From Ligustrum vulgare (taxonomy: Eukaryota > Streptophyta > Magnoliopsida > Lamiales > Oleaceae), in NCBI GenBank assembly GCA_963555705.1, contig OY743171.1, forward strand, positions 27,522,852-27,586,851: 64,000 bases of DNA, written 5' to 3'. Below, piece after piece: positions 21,068 to 34,785 of this stretch. A program made the position numbers and the translations under genes. Under the pieces are notes generated by a model. It had not been told where the DNA came from. It saw only the letters and a list, made by a program, of their open reading frames with translations, and did not search any database. Each line of letters opens with the position of its first letter. Position 1 is the stretch's first letter.

Positions 21068-24000
21068 TTAGGATTGGGAACTCCCTTTTCAGGAATAATT
21101 TTGGGACTTCCACTGTTCTCTCCAATACACTTTGGAAAATTGAAATGGTTCATTGGTAGAATAAGCTATGATAAAAACACCGAGAGAATGCACTACTTAG
21201 AAAAAGTACATCTACGTGAATAATGCACTACTTAATAAAAGTACAACCACCTGAAGAAAGACATTATTCAAACCACACAAGAGTTTTCAAAACGTGTCAA
21301 ATGGGAATTATATAAGAAATGATATGTGGGAAGAAGGATGGAGTCAAAATTATGGTCGAAGACGACCGAGGGATGCAATTTGAAATTGAAAACCCGCAAC
21401 TATTGTGAATCAATTTTTTTTCAATTAGAAATTGAGACTATTTTTTTTTTAGTATAATAAACCCATAGGATTTGGAGTCCCTTTTCAGGAATAATTTTGG
21501 GACTTCCACGGTTCTCTCCAATACACTTTGGACAATTGAAATGGTTCATTGGTAGAATAAGCTATGATAAAAACACCGAGAGAATGCACTACTTAGAAAA
21601 AGTACAACTACGTGAAGGAAGACATTATTCGTACCAGACAAGACTGCAAGAACATGTTAAAAATGGCATTATAAAAGAAATGATATGTGGGAAGAAGGTT
21701 GGAGGAAAAATTATGTTCGACGAAGACCTGGGAACTCAATTTTTGAGTCAGATTTTTTAAGTTAGAGATTGAGACTCTTTTTTTGAGTAGAAACACTTTG
21801 GATTTGGAATTCTGTTTTCAAGAATAGTTTTGGGGCTTTCAGTGTTCCTTTCAATGCAATTTAGACAATTGAAATCGTTCGGTAGTAGAATAATCTATGA
21901 TTAAGACACCAAGAGAATAATGCACTACTTAATAAAAGTGCAACCACGTGAAGAAAGACATTATTCAAACCACACAAGAATTTTAAAAACGTGTCAAATG
22001 TGAATTATATAAGAAATGATATGTGGGAAGAAGGATGAAGTCAAAATTGTGGTCGAAGACGACCAAGGGATGCAATTTGAAATTGAGAACCCGCAAGTAT
22101 TGTGAATCAATTTTTTTCAATTAGAAATTGAGACTATTTTTTTTAGTATAATAAACCCTTAGGATTGGGAACTCCCTTTTCAGGAATGATTTTGGGACTT
22201 CCACTGTTCTCTCCAATACACTTTGGACAATTGAAATGGTTCATTGGTAGAATAAGCTATGATAAAAACACCGAGAGAATGCACTACTTAGAAAAAGTAC
22301 AACTACGTGAATAATGCACTACTTAATAAAAGTACAACCACGTGAAGAAAGACATTATTCAAACCACACAAGAGTTTTCAAAACGTGTCAAATGGGAATT
22401 ATATAAGAAATGATATGTGGGAAGAAGGATGGAGTCAAAATTATGGTCGAAGACGACCGAGGGATGCAATTTGAAATTGAAAACCCGCAAGTATTGTGAA
22501 TCAATTTTTTTTCAATTAGAAATTGAGACTATTTTTTTTTTAGTATAATAAACCCTTAGGATTTGGAGTCCCTTTTCAGGAATAATTTTGGGAGTTCCAC
22601 GGTTCTCTCCAATACACTTTGGACAATTGAAATGGTTCATTGGTAGAATAAGCAATGATAAAAACACCGAGAGAATGCACTACTTAGAAAAAGTACAACT
22701 ACGTGAAGAAAGACATTATTCGTACCAGGCAAGACTGGAAGAACATGTTAAAAATGGCATTATAAAAGAAATGATATGTGGGAAGAAGGTTGGAGGAAAA
22801 ATTATGGTCGACGAAGACTTGGGGATGCAATTTTTGAGTCAGATTTTTTAAGTTAGAGATTGAAACTCTTTTTTTGAGTAGAAACCCTTTGGATTTGGAA
22901 TTCTGTTTTGAAGAATAGTTTGGGGCTTTCAGTGTTCCTTTCAATGCAATTTAGACAATTGAAATCGTTCGTTGGTAGAATAAGCTATGATTAAGACACC
23001 AAGAGAATAATGCACTACTTAATAAAAGTACAACCACGTGAAGAAAGACATTATTCAAACCACACAAGAGTTTTCAAAACGTGTCAAAAGGGCATTGTAT
23101 AAGAAATGATATGTTGGAAGAGAAGGATGGAGTCAAAATTATGGTCGAAGACGACCAAGGGATGCAATTTGAAATTGAAAACCCGCAAGTATTGTGAATC
23201 AATTTTTTTTCAATTAAAAATTGAGACTATTTTTTTTAGTATAATAAACCCTTAGGATTGGGAACTCCCTTTTCAGGAATAATTTTGGGACTTCCATTGT
23301 TCTCTCCAATACACTTTGGACAATTGAGATGGTTCATTGGTAGAATAAGCTATGATAAAAACACTTAGAGAATGCACTACTTAGAAAAAGTACAACTACG
23401 TGAAGAAAGACATTATTCATACCAGAAAAGACTGCAGGAACATGTTAAAAATGGCATTATAAAAGAAATGATATGTGGGAAGAAGGTTGGAGGAAAAATT
23501 ATGGTCGACGAAGACCTGGGGACTCAATTTCTGAGTATGATTTTTTAAGTTAGAGATTGAGACTCTTTTTTTGAGTAGAAACCCTTTGGATTTGGAATTC
23601 TGTTTTCAAGAATAGTTTTGGGGCTTTCAGTGTTCCTTTCAATGCAATTTAGACAATTGAAATCGTTCGGTAGTAGAATAATCTATGATTAAGACACCAA
23701 GAGAATAATGCACTACTTAATAAAAGTGCAACCACGTGAAGAAAGACATTATTCGAACCACACAAGAGTTTTAAAAACGTGTCAAATGGGAATTATATAA
23801 GAAATGATATGTGGGAAGAAGGATGAAGTCAAAATTGTGGTCGAAGACGACCAAGGGATGCAATTTGAAATTGAGAACCCGCAAGTATTGTGAATCAATT
23901 TTTTTTCAATTAGAAATTGAGACTATTTTTTTTAGTATAATAAACCCTTAGGATTGGGAACTCCCTTTTCAGGAATGATTTTGGGACTTCCACTGCTCTC

Positions 24001-27000
24001 TCCAATACACTTTGGACAATTGAAATGGTTCATTGGTAGAATAAATTATGATAAAAACACCGAGAGAATGCACTACTTAGAAAAAGTACAACTACGTGAA
24101 TAATGCACTACTTAATAAAAGTACAACCACGTGAAGAAAGACATTATTCAAACCACACAAGAGTTATCAAAACGTGTCAAATGAGAATTATATAAGAAAT
24201 GATATGTGGGAAGAAGGATGGAGTCAAAATTATGGTCGAAGACGACCGAGGGATGCAATTTGAAATTGAAAACCCGCAAGTATTGTGAATCAATTTTTTT
24301 TCAATTAGAAATTGAGACTATTTTTTTTAGTATAATAAACCCTTAGGATTGGGAACTCCCTTTTCAGGAATAATTTTGGGACTTCCACTGTTCTCTCCAA
24401 TACACTTTGGACAATTGAAATGGTTCATTGGTAGAATAAGCTATGATAAAAACACCGAGAGAATGCACTACTTAGAAAAAGTACAACTACGTGAAGGAAG
24501 ACATTATTTGTACCAGACAAGACTGCAAGAACATGTTAAAAATGGCATTATAAAAGAAATGATATGTGGGAAGAAGGTTGGAGGAAAAATTATGGTCGAC
24601 GAAGACTTGGGGATGCAATTTTTGAGTCAGATTTTTTAAGTTAGAGATTGAGACTCTTTTTTTGAGTAGAAACCCTTTGGATTTGGAATTCTGTTTTGAA
24701 GAATAGTTTGGGGCTTTCAGTGTTCCTTTCAATGCAATTTAGACAATTGAAATCGTTCGTTGGTAGAATAAGCTATGATTAAGACACCAAGAGAATAATG
24801 CACTACTTAATAAAAGTACAACCACGTGAAGAAAGACATTATTCAAACCACACAAGAGTTTTCAAAACGTGTCAAAAGGGCATTGTATAAGAAATGATAT
24901 GTGGGAAGAGAAGGATGGAGTCAAAATTATGGTCGAAGACGACCAAGGGATGCAATTTGAAATTGAAAACCCGCAAGTATTGTGAATCAATTTTTTTTCA
25001 ATTAGAAATTGAGACTATTTTTTTTAGTATAATAAACCCTTAGGATTGGGAACTCCCTTTTCAGGAATAATTTTGGGACTTCCATTGTTCTCTCCAATAC
25101 ACTTTGGACAATTGAAATGGTTCATTGGTAGAATAAGCTAAGATAAAAACACTTAGAGAATGCACTACTTAGAAAAAGTACAACTACGTGAATAATGCAC
25201 TACTTAATAAAAGTACAACCACGTGAAGAAAGACATTATTCAAACCACACAAGAGTTTTCAAAACGTGTCAAATGGGAATTATATAAGAAATGATATGTG
25301 GGAAGAAGGATGGAGTCAAAATTATGGTCGAAGACGACCGAGGGATGCAATTTGAAATTGAAAACCCGCAAGTATTGTGAATCAATTTTTTTTCAATTAG
25401 AAATTGAGACTATTTTTTTTTTAGTATAATAAACCCTTAGGATTTGGAGTCCCTTCTCAGGAATAATTTTGGGACTTCCACGGTTCTCTCCAATACACTT
25501 TGGACAATTGAAATGGTCCATTGGTAGAATAAGCTATGATAAAAACACCGAGAGAATGCACTACTTAGAAAAAGTACAACTACGTGAAGAAAGACATTAT
25601 TCGTACCAGACAAGACTGCAAGAACATGTTAAAAATGGCATTATAAAAGAAATGATATGTGGGAAGAAGGTTGGAGGAAAAATTATGGTCGACGAAGACC
25701 AGGGGATGCAATTTTTGAGTCAGATTTTTTAAGTTAGAGATTGAGACTCTTTTTTTGAGTAGAAACCCTTTGGATTTGGAATTCTGTTTTGAAGAATAGT
25801 TTGGGGCTTTCAGTGTTCCTTTCAATGCAATTTAGACAATTGAAATCGTTCGTTGGTAGAATAAGCTATGATTAAGACACCAAGAGAATAATGCACTACT
25901 TAATAAAAGTACAACCACGTGAAGAAAGACATTATTCAAACCACACAAGAGTTTTCAAAACGTGTCAAAAGGGCATTGTATAAGAAATGATATGTTGGAA
26001 GAGAAGGATGGAGTCAAAATTATGGTCGAAGACGACCAAGGGATGCAATTTGAAATTGAAAACCCGCAAGTATTGTGAATCAATTTTTTTTCAATTAAAA
26101 ATTGAGACTATTTTTTTTAGTATAATAAACCCTTAGGATTGGGAACTCCCTTTTCAGGAATAATTTTGGGACTTCCATTGTTCTCTCCAATACACTTTGG
26201 ACAATTGAGATGGTTCATTGGTAGAATAAGCTATGATAAAAACACTTAGAGAATGCACTACTTAGAAAAAGTACAACTACGTGAAGAAAGACATTATTCA
26301 TACCAGAAAAGACTGCAGGAACATGTTAAAAATGGCATTATAAAAGAAATGATATGTGGGAAGAAGGTTGGAGGAAAAATTATGGTCGACGAAGACCTGG
26401 GGACTCAATTTCTGAGTCAGATTTTTTAAGTTAGAGATTGAGACTCTTTTTTTGAGTAGAAACCCTTTGGATTTGGAATTCTGTTTTCAAGAATAGTTTT
26501 GGGGCTTTCAGTGTTCCTTTCAATGCAATTTAGACAATTGAAATCGTTCGGTAGTAGAATAATCTATGATTAAGACACCAAGAGAATAATGCACTACTTA
26601 ATAAAAGTGCAACCACGTGAAGAAAGACATTATTCGAACCACACAAGAGTTTTAAAAACGTGTCAAATGGGAATTATATAAGAAATGATATGTGGGAAGA
26701 AGGATGAAGTCAAAATTGTGGTCGAAGACGACCAAGGGATGCAATTTGAAATTGAGAACCCGCAAGTATTGTGAATCAATTTTTTTTCAATTAGAAATTG
26801 AGACTATTTTTTTTAGTATAATAAACCCTTAGGATTGGGAACTCCCTTTTCAGGAATGATTTTGGGACTTCCACTGTTCTCTCCAATAAACTTTGGACAA
26901 TTGAAATGGTTCATTGGTAGAATAAATTATGATAAAAACACCGAGAGAATGCACTACTTAGAAAAAGTACAACTACGTGAATAATGCACTACTTAATAAA

Positions 27001-27223
27001 AGTACAACCACGTGAAGAAAGACATTATTCAAACCACACAAGAGTTATCAAAACGTGTCAAATGGGAATTATATAAGAAATGATATGTGGGAAGAAGGAT
27101 GGAGTCAAAATTATGGTCGAAGACGACCGAGGGATGCAATTTGAAATTGAAAACCCGCAAGTATTGTGAATCAATTTTTTTTCAATTAGAAATTGAGACT
27201 ATTTTTTTTAGTATAATAAACCC
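21068..27223 (+). repeat. 6854 bp super higher-order repeat, copy 2 (last AB replaced)
   Basis: Eleven units match copy 1 in order and markers: C 21068, AB 21465, C 22159, AB 22556, AB 23252, C 23948, AB 24343, C 25040, AB 25437, AB 26133, C 26829. The twelfth unit expected here, a relative of AB 20369, is instead a copy of AB 24343. Small private differences confirm a distinct copy. They include ATTATGTTCGACG near 21713 (the GTCGAC site lost), CACTGCTCTC near 23991, CTGAGTATGA near 23531 and AATAAACTTTGG near 26886. Confidence 0.9.
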
Positions 27224-28317
27224 TTAGGATTGGGAACTCCCTTTTCAGGAATAATTTTGGGACTTCCACTGTTCTCTCCAATACACTTTGGACAATTGAA
27301 ATGGTTCATTGGTAGAATAAGCTATGATAAAAACACCGAGAGAATGCACTACTTAGAAAAAGTACAACTACGTGAAGGAAGACATTATTTGTACCAGACA
27401 AGACTGCAAGAACATGTTAAAAATGGCATTATAAAAGAAATGATATGTGGGAAGAAGGTTGGAGGAAAAATTATGGTCGACGAAGACTTGGGGATGCAAT
27501 TTTTGAGTCAGATTTTTTAAGTTAGAGATTGAGACTCTTTTTTTGAGTAGAAACCCTTTGGATTTGGAATTCTGTTTTGAAGAATAGTTTGGGGCTTTCA
27601 GTGTTCCTTTCAATGCAATTTAGACAATTGAAATCGTTCGTTGGTAGAATAAGCTATGATTAAGACACCAAGAGAATAATGCACTACTTAATAAAAGTAC
27701 AACCACGTGAAGAAAGACATTATTCAAACCACACAAGAGTTTTCAAAACGTGTCAAAAGGGCATTGTATAAGAAATGATATGTGGGAAGAGAAGGATGGA
27801 GTCAAAATTATGGTCGAAGACGACCAAGGGATGCAATTTGAAATTGAAAACCCGCAAGTATTGTGAATCAATTTTTTTTCAATTAGAAATTGAGACTATT
27901 TTTTTTAGTATAATAAACCCTTAGGATTGGGAACTCCCTTTTCAGGAATAATTTTGGGACTTCCATTGTTCTCTCCAATACACTTTGGACAATTGAAATG
28001 GTTCATTGGTAGAATAAGCTAAGATAAAAACACTTAGAGAATGCACTACTTAGAAAAAGTACAACTACGTGAATAATGCACTACTTAATAAAAGTACAAC
28101 CACGTGAAGAAAGACATTATTCAAACCACACAAGAGTTTTCAAAACGTGTCAAATGGGAATTATATAAGAAATGATATGTGGGAAGAAGGATGGAGTCAA
28201 AATTATGGTCGAAGACGACCGAGGGATGCAATTTGAAATTGAAAACCCGCAAGTATTGTGAATCAATTTTTTTTCAATTAGAAATTGAGACTATTTTTTT
28301 TTTAGTATAATAAACCC
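27224..28317 (+). repeat. AB-C pair, extra 2881 bp-spaced copy of 24343-25436
   Basis: AB 27224 and C 27921 repeat AB 24343 and C 25040 at a spacing of 2881 bp. Shared marks are GTGAAGGAAGACATTATTTG and AAGCTAAGAT. AB 28318 then repeats AB 25437, with its CCCTTCTCAGG mark. The next unit (29015) no longer matches 26133 closely. The duplication therefore ends within or just after AB 28318, near 28.7-29.0 kb. Confidence 0.87.
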
Positions 28318-30408
28318 TTAGGATTTGGAGTCCCTTCTCAGGAATAATTTTGGGACTTCCACGGTTCTCTCCAATACACTTTGGACAATTGAAATGGTCC
28401 ATTGGTAGAATAAGCTATGATAAAAACACCGAGAGAATGCACTACTTAGAAAAAGTACAACTACGTGAAGAAAGACATTATTCGTACCAGACAAGACTGC
28501 AAGAACATGTTAAAAATGGCATTATAAAAGAAATGATATGTGGGAAGAAGGTTGGAGGAAAAATTATGGTCGACGAAGACCAGGGGATGCAATTTTTGAG
28601 TCAGATTTTTTAAGTTAGAGATTGAGACTCTTTTTTTGAGTAGAAACCCTTTGGATTTGGAATTCTGTTTTGAAGAATAGTTTGGGGCTTTCAGTGTTCC
28701 TTTCAATGCAATTTAGACAATTGAAATCGTTCGTTGGTAGAATAAGCTATGATTAAGACACCAAGAGAATAATGCACTACTTAATAAAAGTACAACCACG
28801 TGAAGAAAGACATTATTCAAACCACACAAGAGTTTTCAAAACGTGTCAAAAGGGCATTGTATAAGAAATGATATGTGGGAAGAGAAGGATGGAGTCAAAA
28901 TTATGGTCGAAGACAACCAAGGGATGCAATTTGAAATTGAAAACCCGCAAGTATTGTGAATCAATTTCTTTTTCAATTAGAAATTGAGACTATTTTTTTT
29001 AGTATAAAAAACCCTTAGGATTGGGAACTCCCTTTTCAGGAATAATTTTGGGACTTCCACTGTTCTCTCCAATACACTTTGGACAATTGAAATGGTTCAT
29101 TGGTAGAATAAGCTATGATAAAAACACTTAGAGAATGCACTACTTAGAAAAAGTACAACTACGTGAAGAAAGACATTATTCATACCAGAAAAGACTTCAG
29201 GAACATGTTAAAAATGGCATTATAAAAGAAATGATATGTGGGAAGAAGGTTGGAGGAAAAATTATGGTCGACGAAGACCTGGGGACTCAATTTTTGAGTC
29301 AGATTTTTTAAGTTAGAGATTGAGACTCTTTTTTTTAGTAGAAACCCTTTGGATTTGGAATTCTGTTTTCAAGAATAGTTTTGGGGCTTTCAGTGTTCCT
29401 TTCAATGCAATTTAGACAATTGAAATCGTTCGGTAGTAGAATAATCTATGATTAAGACACCAAGAGAATAATGCACTACTTAATAAAAGTGCAACCACGT
29501 GAAGAAAGACATTATTCAAACCACACAAGAATTTTAAAAACGTGTCAAATGGGAATTATATAAGAAATGATATGTGGGAAGAAGGATGAAGTCAAAATTG
29601 TGGTCGAAGACGACCAAGGGATGCAATTTGAAATTGAGAACCCGCAAGTATTGTGAATCAATTTTTTTTCAATTAGAAATTGAGACTATTTTTTTTAGTA
29701 TAATAAACCCTTAGGATTGGGAACTCCCTTTTCAGGAATAATTTTGGGACTTCCAGTGTTCTCTCCAATACACTTTGGACAATTGAAATGGTTCATTGGT
29801 AGAATAAGCTATGATAAAAACACTTAGAGAATGCACTACTTAGAAAAAGTACAACTACGTGAAGAAAGACATTATTCATACCAGAAAAGACTTCAGGAAC
29901 ATGTTAAAAATGGCATTATAAAAGAAATGATATGTGGGAAGAAGGTTGGAGGAAAAATTATGGTCGACGAAGACTTGGGGACTCAATTTTTGAGTCAGAT
30001 TTTTTAAGTTAGAGATTGAGACTCTTTTTTTGAGTAGAAACCCTTTGGATTTGGAATTCTGTTTTCAAGAATAGTTTTGGGGCTTTCAGTGTTCCTTTCA
30101 ATGCAATTTAGACAATTGAAATCGTTCGGTAGTAGAATAATCTATGATTAAGACACCAAGAGAATAATGCACTACTTAATAAAAGTGCAACCACGTGAAG
30201 AAAGACATTATTCAAACCACACAAGAGTTTTCAAAACGTGTCAAAAGGGCATTGTATAAGAAATGATATGTGGGAAGAGAAGGATGGAGTCAAAATTATG
30301 GTCGAAGACGACCAAGGGATGCAATTTGAAATTGAAAACCCGCAAGTATTGTGAATCAATTTTTTTTCAATTAGAAATTGAGACTATTTTTTTTAGTATA
30401 ATAAACCC
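28318..30408 (+). repeat. Three AB dimers before the 2189 bp repeat
   Basis: Dimers start at 28318, 29015 and 29711. The last two carry the TTAGAG stop variant and GACTTCAGG in the A half. AB 29015 has a broken AATAAA just before its start (TATAAAAAACCC). Its preceding B end has a C inside the T run (ATTTCTTTTTC), and AB 29015 itself has ACTCTTTTTTTTAGTAG in place of TTTGAGTAG. They look like a bridge between the super-repeat and the next repeat. Confidence 0.85.
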
Positions 30409-32597
30409 TTAGGATTGGGAACTCCCTTTTCAGGAATAATTTTGGGACTTCCACTGTTCTCTCCAATACACTTTGGACAATTGAAATGGTTCATTGGTAG
30501 AATAAGCTATGATAAAAACACCGAGAGAATGCACTACTTAGAAAAAGTACAACTACGTGAAGAAAGACATTATTCGTACCAGACAAGACTGCAAGAACAT
30601 GTTAAAAATGGCATTATAAAAGAAATGATATGTGGGAAGAAGGTTGGAGGAAAAATTATGGTCGACGAAGACCAGGGAATGCAATTTTTTAGTCAGATTT
30701 CTTAAGTTAGAGATTGAGACTCTTTTTTTGAGTAGAAACCCTTTGGATTTGGAATTCTGTTTTGAAGAATAGTTTGGGGCTTTCAGTGTTCCTTTCAATG
30801 CAATTTAGACAATTGAAATCGTTCGTTGGTAGAATAAGCTATGATTAAGACACCAAGAGAATAATGCACTACTTAATAAAAGTACAACCACGTGAAGAAA
30901 GACATTATTCAAACCACACAAGAGTTTTCAAAACGTGTCAAAAGGGCATTGTATAAGAAATGATATGTGGGAAGAGAAGGATGGAGTCAAAATTATGGTC
31001 GAAGACGACCAAGGGATGCAATTTGAAATTGAAAACCCGCAAGTATTGTGAATCAATTTTTTTTCAATTAGAAATTGAGACCATTTTTTTTTTAGTATAA
31101 TAAACCCTTAGGATTGGGAACTCCCTTTTCAAGAATAATTTTGGGACTTCCACTGTTCTCTCCAATACACTTTGGACAATTGAAATGGTTCATTGGTAGA
31201 ATAAGCTATGATAAAAACACTTAGAGAATGCACTACTTAGAAAAAGTACAACTACGTGAAGAAAGACATTATTCATACCAGAAAAGACTGCAGGAACATG
31301 TTAAAAATGGCATTATAAAAGAAATGATATGTGGGAAGAAGGTTGGAGGAAAAATTATGGTCGACGAAGACCTGGGGACTCAATTTTTGAGTCAGATTTT
31401 TTAAGTTAGAGATTGAGACTCTTTTTTTGAGTAGAAACCCTTTGGATTTGGAATTCTGTTTTCAAGAATAGTTTTGGGGCTTTCAGTGTTCCTTTCAATG
31501 CAATTTAGACAATTGAAATCGTTCGGTAGTAGAATAATCTATGATTAAGACACCAAGAGAATAATGCACTACTTAATAAAAGTGCAACCACGTGAAGAAA
31601 GACATTATTCAAACCACACAAGAGTTTTAAAAACGTGTCAAATGGGAATTATATAAGAAATGATATGTGGGAAGAAGGATGAAGTCAAAATTGTGGTCGA
31701 AGACGACCAAGGGATGCAATTTGAAATTGAGAACCCGCAAGTATTGTGAATCAATTTTTTTTCAATTAGAAATTGAGACTTTTTTTTTTAGTATAATAAA
31801 CCCTTAGGAATGGGAACTCCCTTTTCAGGAATGATTTTGGGACTTCCACTGTTCTCTCCAATACACTTTGGACAATTGAAATGGTTCATTGGTAGAATAA
31901 GTTATGATAAAAACACCGAGAGAATCCACTACTTAGAAAAAGTACAACTACGTGAATAATGCAATACTTAATAAAAGTACAACCACGTGAAGAAAGACAT
32001 TATTCAAACCACACAAGAGTTTTCAAAACGTGTCAAATGGGAATTATATAGGAAATTATATGTGGGAAGAAGGATGGAGTCAAAATTATGGTCGAAGATG
32101 ACCAAGGGATGCAATTTGAAATTGAAAACCCCCGAGTATTGTGAATCAATTTTTTTTTTCAATTAGAAATTGAGACTATTTTTTTTAGTATAATAAACCC
32201 TTAGGATTGGGAACTCCCTTTTCAGGAATGATTTTGGGACTTCCACTGTTCTCTCCAATACACTTTGAACAATTGAAATGGTTCATTGGTAGAATAAGCT
32301 ATGATAAAAACACCGAGAGAATGCACTACTTAGAAAAAGTACAACTACGTGAATAATGCACTACTTAATAAAAGTGCAACCACGTGAAGAAAGACATTAT
32401 TGAAACCACACAAGAGTTTTCAAAACGTGTCAAAAGGGCATTGTATAAGAAATGATATGTGGGAAGAGAAGGATGGAGTCAAAATTATGGTCGAAGACGA
32501 CCAAGGGATGCAATTTGAAATTGAAAACCCGCAAGTATTGTGAATCAATTTTTTTTCAATTAGAAATTGAGACTATTTTTTTTAGTATAATAAACCC
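30409..32597 (+). repeat. 2189 bp higher-order repeat, copy 1 (AB-AB-C-C)
   Basis: Unit starts are AB 30409, AB 31108, C 31804 and C 32201. Diagnostic marks are CAGGGAATGC with TTTTTTAGTCAG and ATTTCTTAAG at the first A end, GAGACCATTTT before the second dimer, CCTTAGGAATGGG at the first C with AATCCACTAC and AATGCAATACTT, and TTTGAACAATTG in the second C. The second A half has TTAGAG and no open frame. Confidence 0.93.
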
Positions 32598-34785
32598 TTA
32601 GGATTGGGAACTCCCTTTTCAGGAATAATTTTGGGACTTCCACTGTTCTCTCCAATACACTTTGGACAATTGAAATGGTTCATTGGTAGAATAAGCTATG
32701 ATAAAAACACCGAGAGAATGCACTACTTAGAAAAAGTACAACTACGTGAAGAAAGACATTATTCGTACCAGACAAGACTGCAAGAACATGTTAAAAATGG
32801 CATTATAAAAGAAATGATATGTGGGAAGAAGGTTGGAGGAAAAATTATGGTCGACGAAGACCAGGGAATGCAATTTTTTAGTAAGATTTCTTAAGTTAGA
32901 GATTGAGACTCTTTTTTTGAGTAGAAACCCTTTGGATTTGGAATTCTGTTTTGAAGAATAGTTTGGGGCTTTCAGTGTTCCTTTCAATGCAATTTAGACA
33001 ATTGAAATCGTTCGTTGGTAGAATAAGCTATGATTAAGACACCAAGAGAATAATGCACTACTTAATAAAAGTACAACCACGTGAAGAAAGACATTATTCA
33101 AACCACACAAGAGTTTTCAAAACGTGTCAAAAGGGCATTGTATAAGAAATGATATGTGGGAAGAGAAGGATGGAGTCAAAATTATGGTCGAAGACGACCA
33201 AGGGATGCAATTTGAAATTGAAAACCCGCAAGTATTGTGAATCAATTTTTTTTCAATTAGAAATTGAGACCATTTTTTTTTAGTATAATAAACCCTTAGG
33301 ATTGGGAACTCCCTTTTCAAGAATAATTTTGGGACTTCCACTGTTCTCTCCAATACACTTTGGACAATTGAAATGGTTCATTGGTAGAATTAGCTATGAT
33401 AAAAACACTTAGAGAATGCACTACTTAGAAAAAGTACAACTACGTGAAGAAAGACATTATTCATACCAGAAAAGACTGCAGGAACATGTTAAAAATGGCA
33501 TTATAAAAGAAATGATATGTGGGAAGAAGGTTGGAGGAAAAATTATGGTCGACGAAGACCTGGGGACTCAATTTTTGAGTCAGATTTTTTAAGTTAGAGA
33601 TTGAGACTCTTTTTTTGAGTAGAAACCCTTTGGATTTGGAATTCTGTTTTCAAGAATAGTTTTGGGGCTTTCAGTGTTCCTTTCAATGCAATTTAGACAA
33701 TTGAAATCGTTCGGTAGTAGAATAATCTATGATTAAGACACCAAGAGAATAATGCACTACTTAATAAAAGTGCAACCACGTGAAGAAAGACATTATTCAA
33801 ACCACACAAGAGTTTTAAAAACGTGTCAAATGGGAATTATATAAGAAATGATATGTGGGAAGAAGGATGAAGTCAAAATTGTGGTCGAAGACGACCAAGG
33901 GATGCAATTTGAAATTGAGAACCCGCAAGTATTGTGAATCAATTTTTTTTCAATTAGAAATTGAGACTTTTTTTTTTAGTATAATAAACCCTTAGGAATG
34001 GGAACTCCCTTTTCAGGAATGATTTTGGGACTTCCACTGTTCTCTCCAATACACTTTGGACAATTGAAATGGTTCATTGGTAGAATAAGTTATGATAAAA
34101 ACACCGAGAGAATCCACTACTTAGAAAAAGTACAACTACGTGAATAATGCAATACTTAATAAAAGTACAACCACGTGAAGAAAGACATTATTCAAACCAC
34201 ACAAGAGTTTTCAAAACGTGTCAAATGGGAATTATATAGGAAATTATATGTGGGAAGAAGGATGGAGTCAAAATTATGGTCGAAGATGACCAAGGGATGC
34301 AATTTGAAATTGAAAACCCCCGAGTATTGTGAATCAATTTTTTTTTTCAATTAGAAATTGAGACTATTTTTTTTAGTATAATAAACCCTTAGGATTGGGA
34401 ACTCCCTTTTCAGGAATGATTTTGGGACTTCCACTGTTCTCTCCAATACACTTTGAACAATTGAAATGGTTCATTGGTAGAATAAGCTATGATAAAAACA
34501 CCGAGAGAATGCACTACTTAGAAAAAGTACAACTACGTGAATAATGCACTACTTAATAAAAGTGCAACCACGTGAAGAAAGACATTATTGAAACCACACA
34601 AGAGTTTTCAAAACGTGTCAAAAGGGCATTGTATAAGAAATGATATGTGGGAAGAGAAGGATGGAGTCAAAATTATGGTCGAAGACGACCAAGGGATGCA
34701 ATTTGAAATTGAAAACCCGCAAGTATTGTGAATCAATTTTTTTTCAATTAGAAATTGAGACTATTTTTTTTAGTATAATAAACCC
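32598..34785 (+). repeat. 2189 bp higher-order repeat, copy 2
   Basis: Unit starts are AB 32598, AB 33296, C 33992 and C 34389, with the same private marks as the first copy. It is 2188 bp long, with one T fewer in a T run near 33280. Private changes include AGTAAGATTTC near 32883 and AATTAGCTATG near 33390. Confidence 0.93.
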
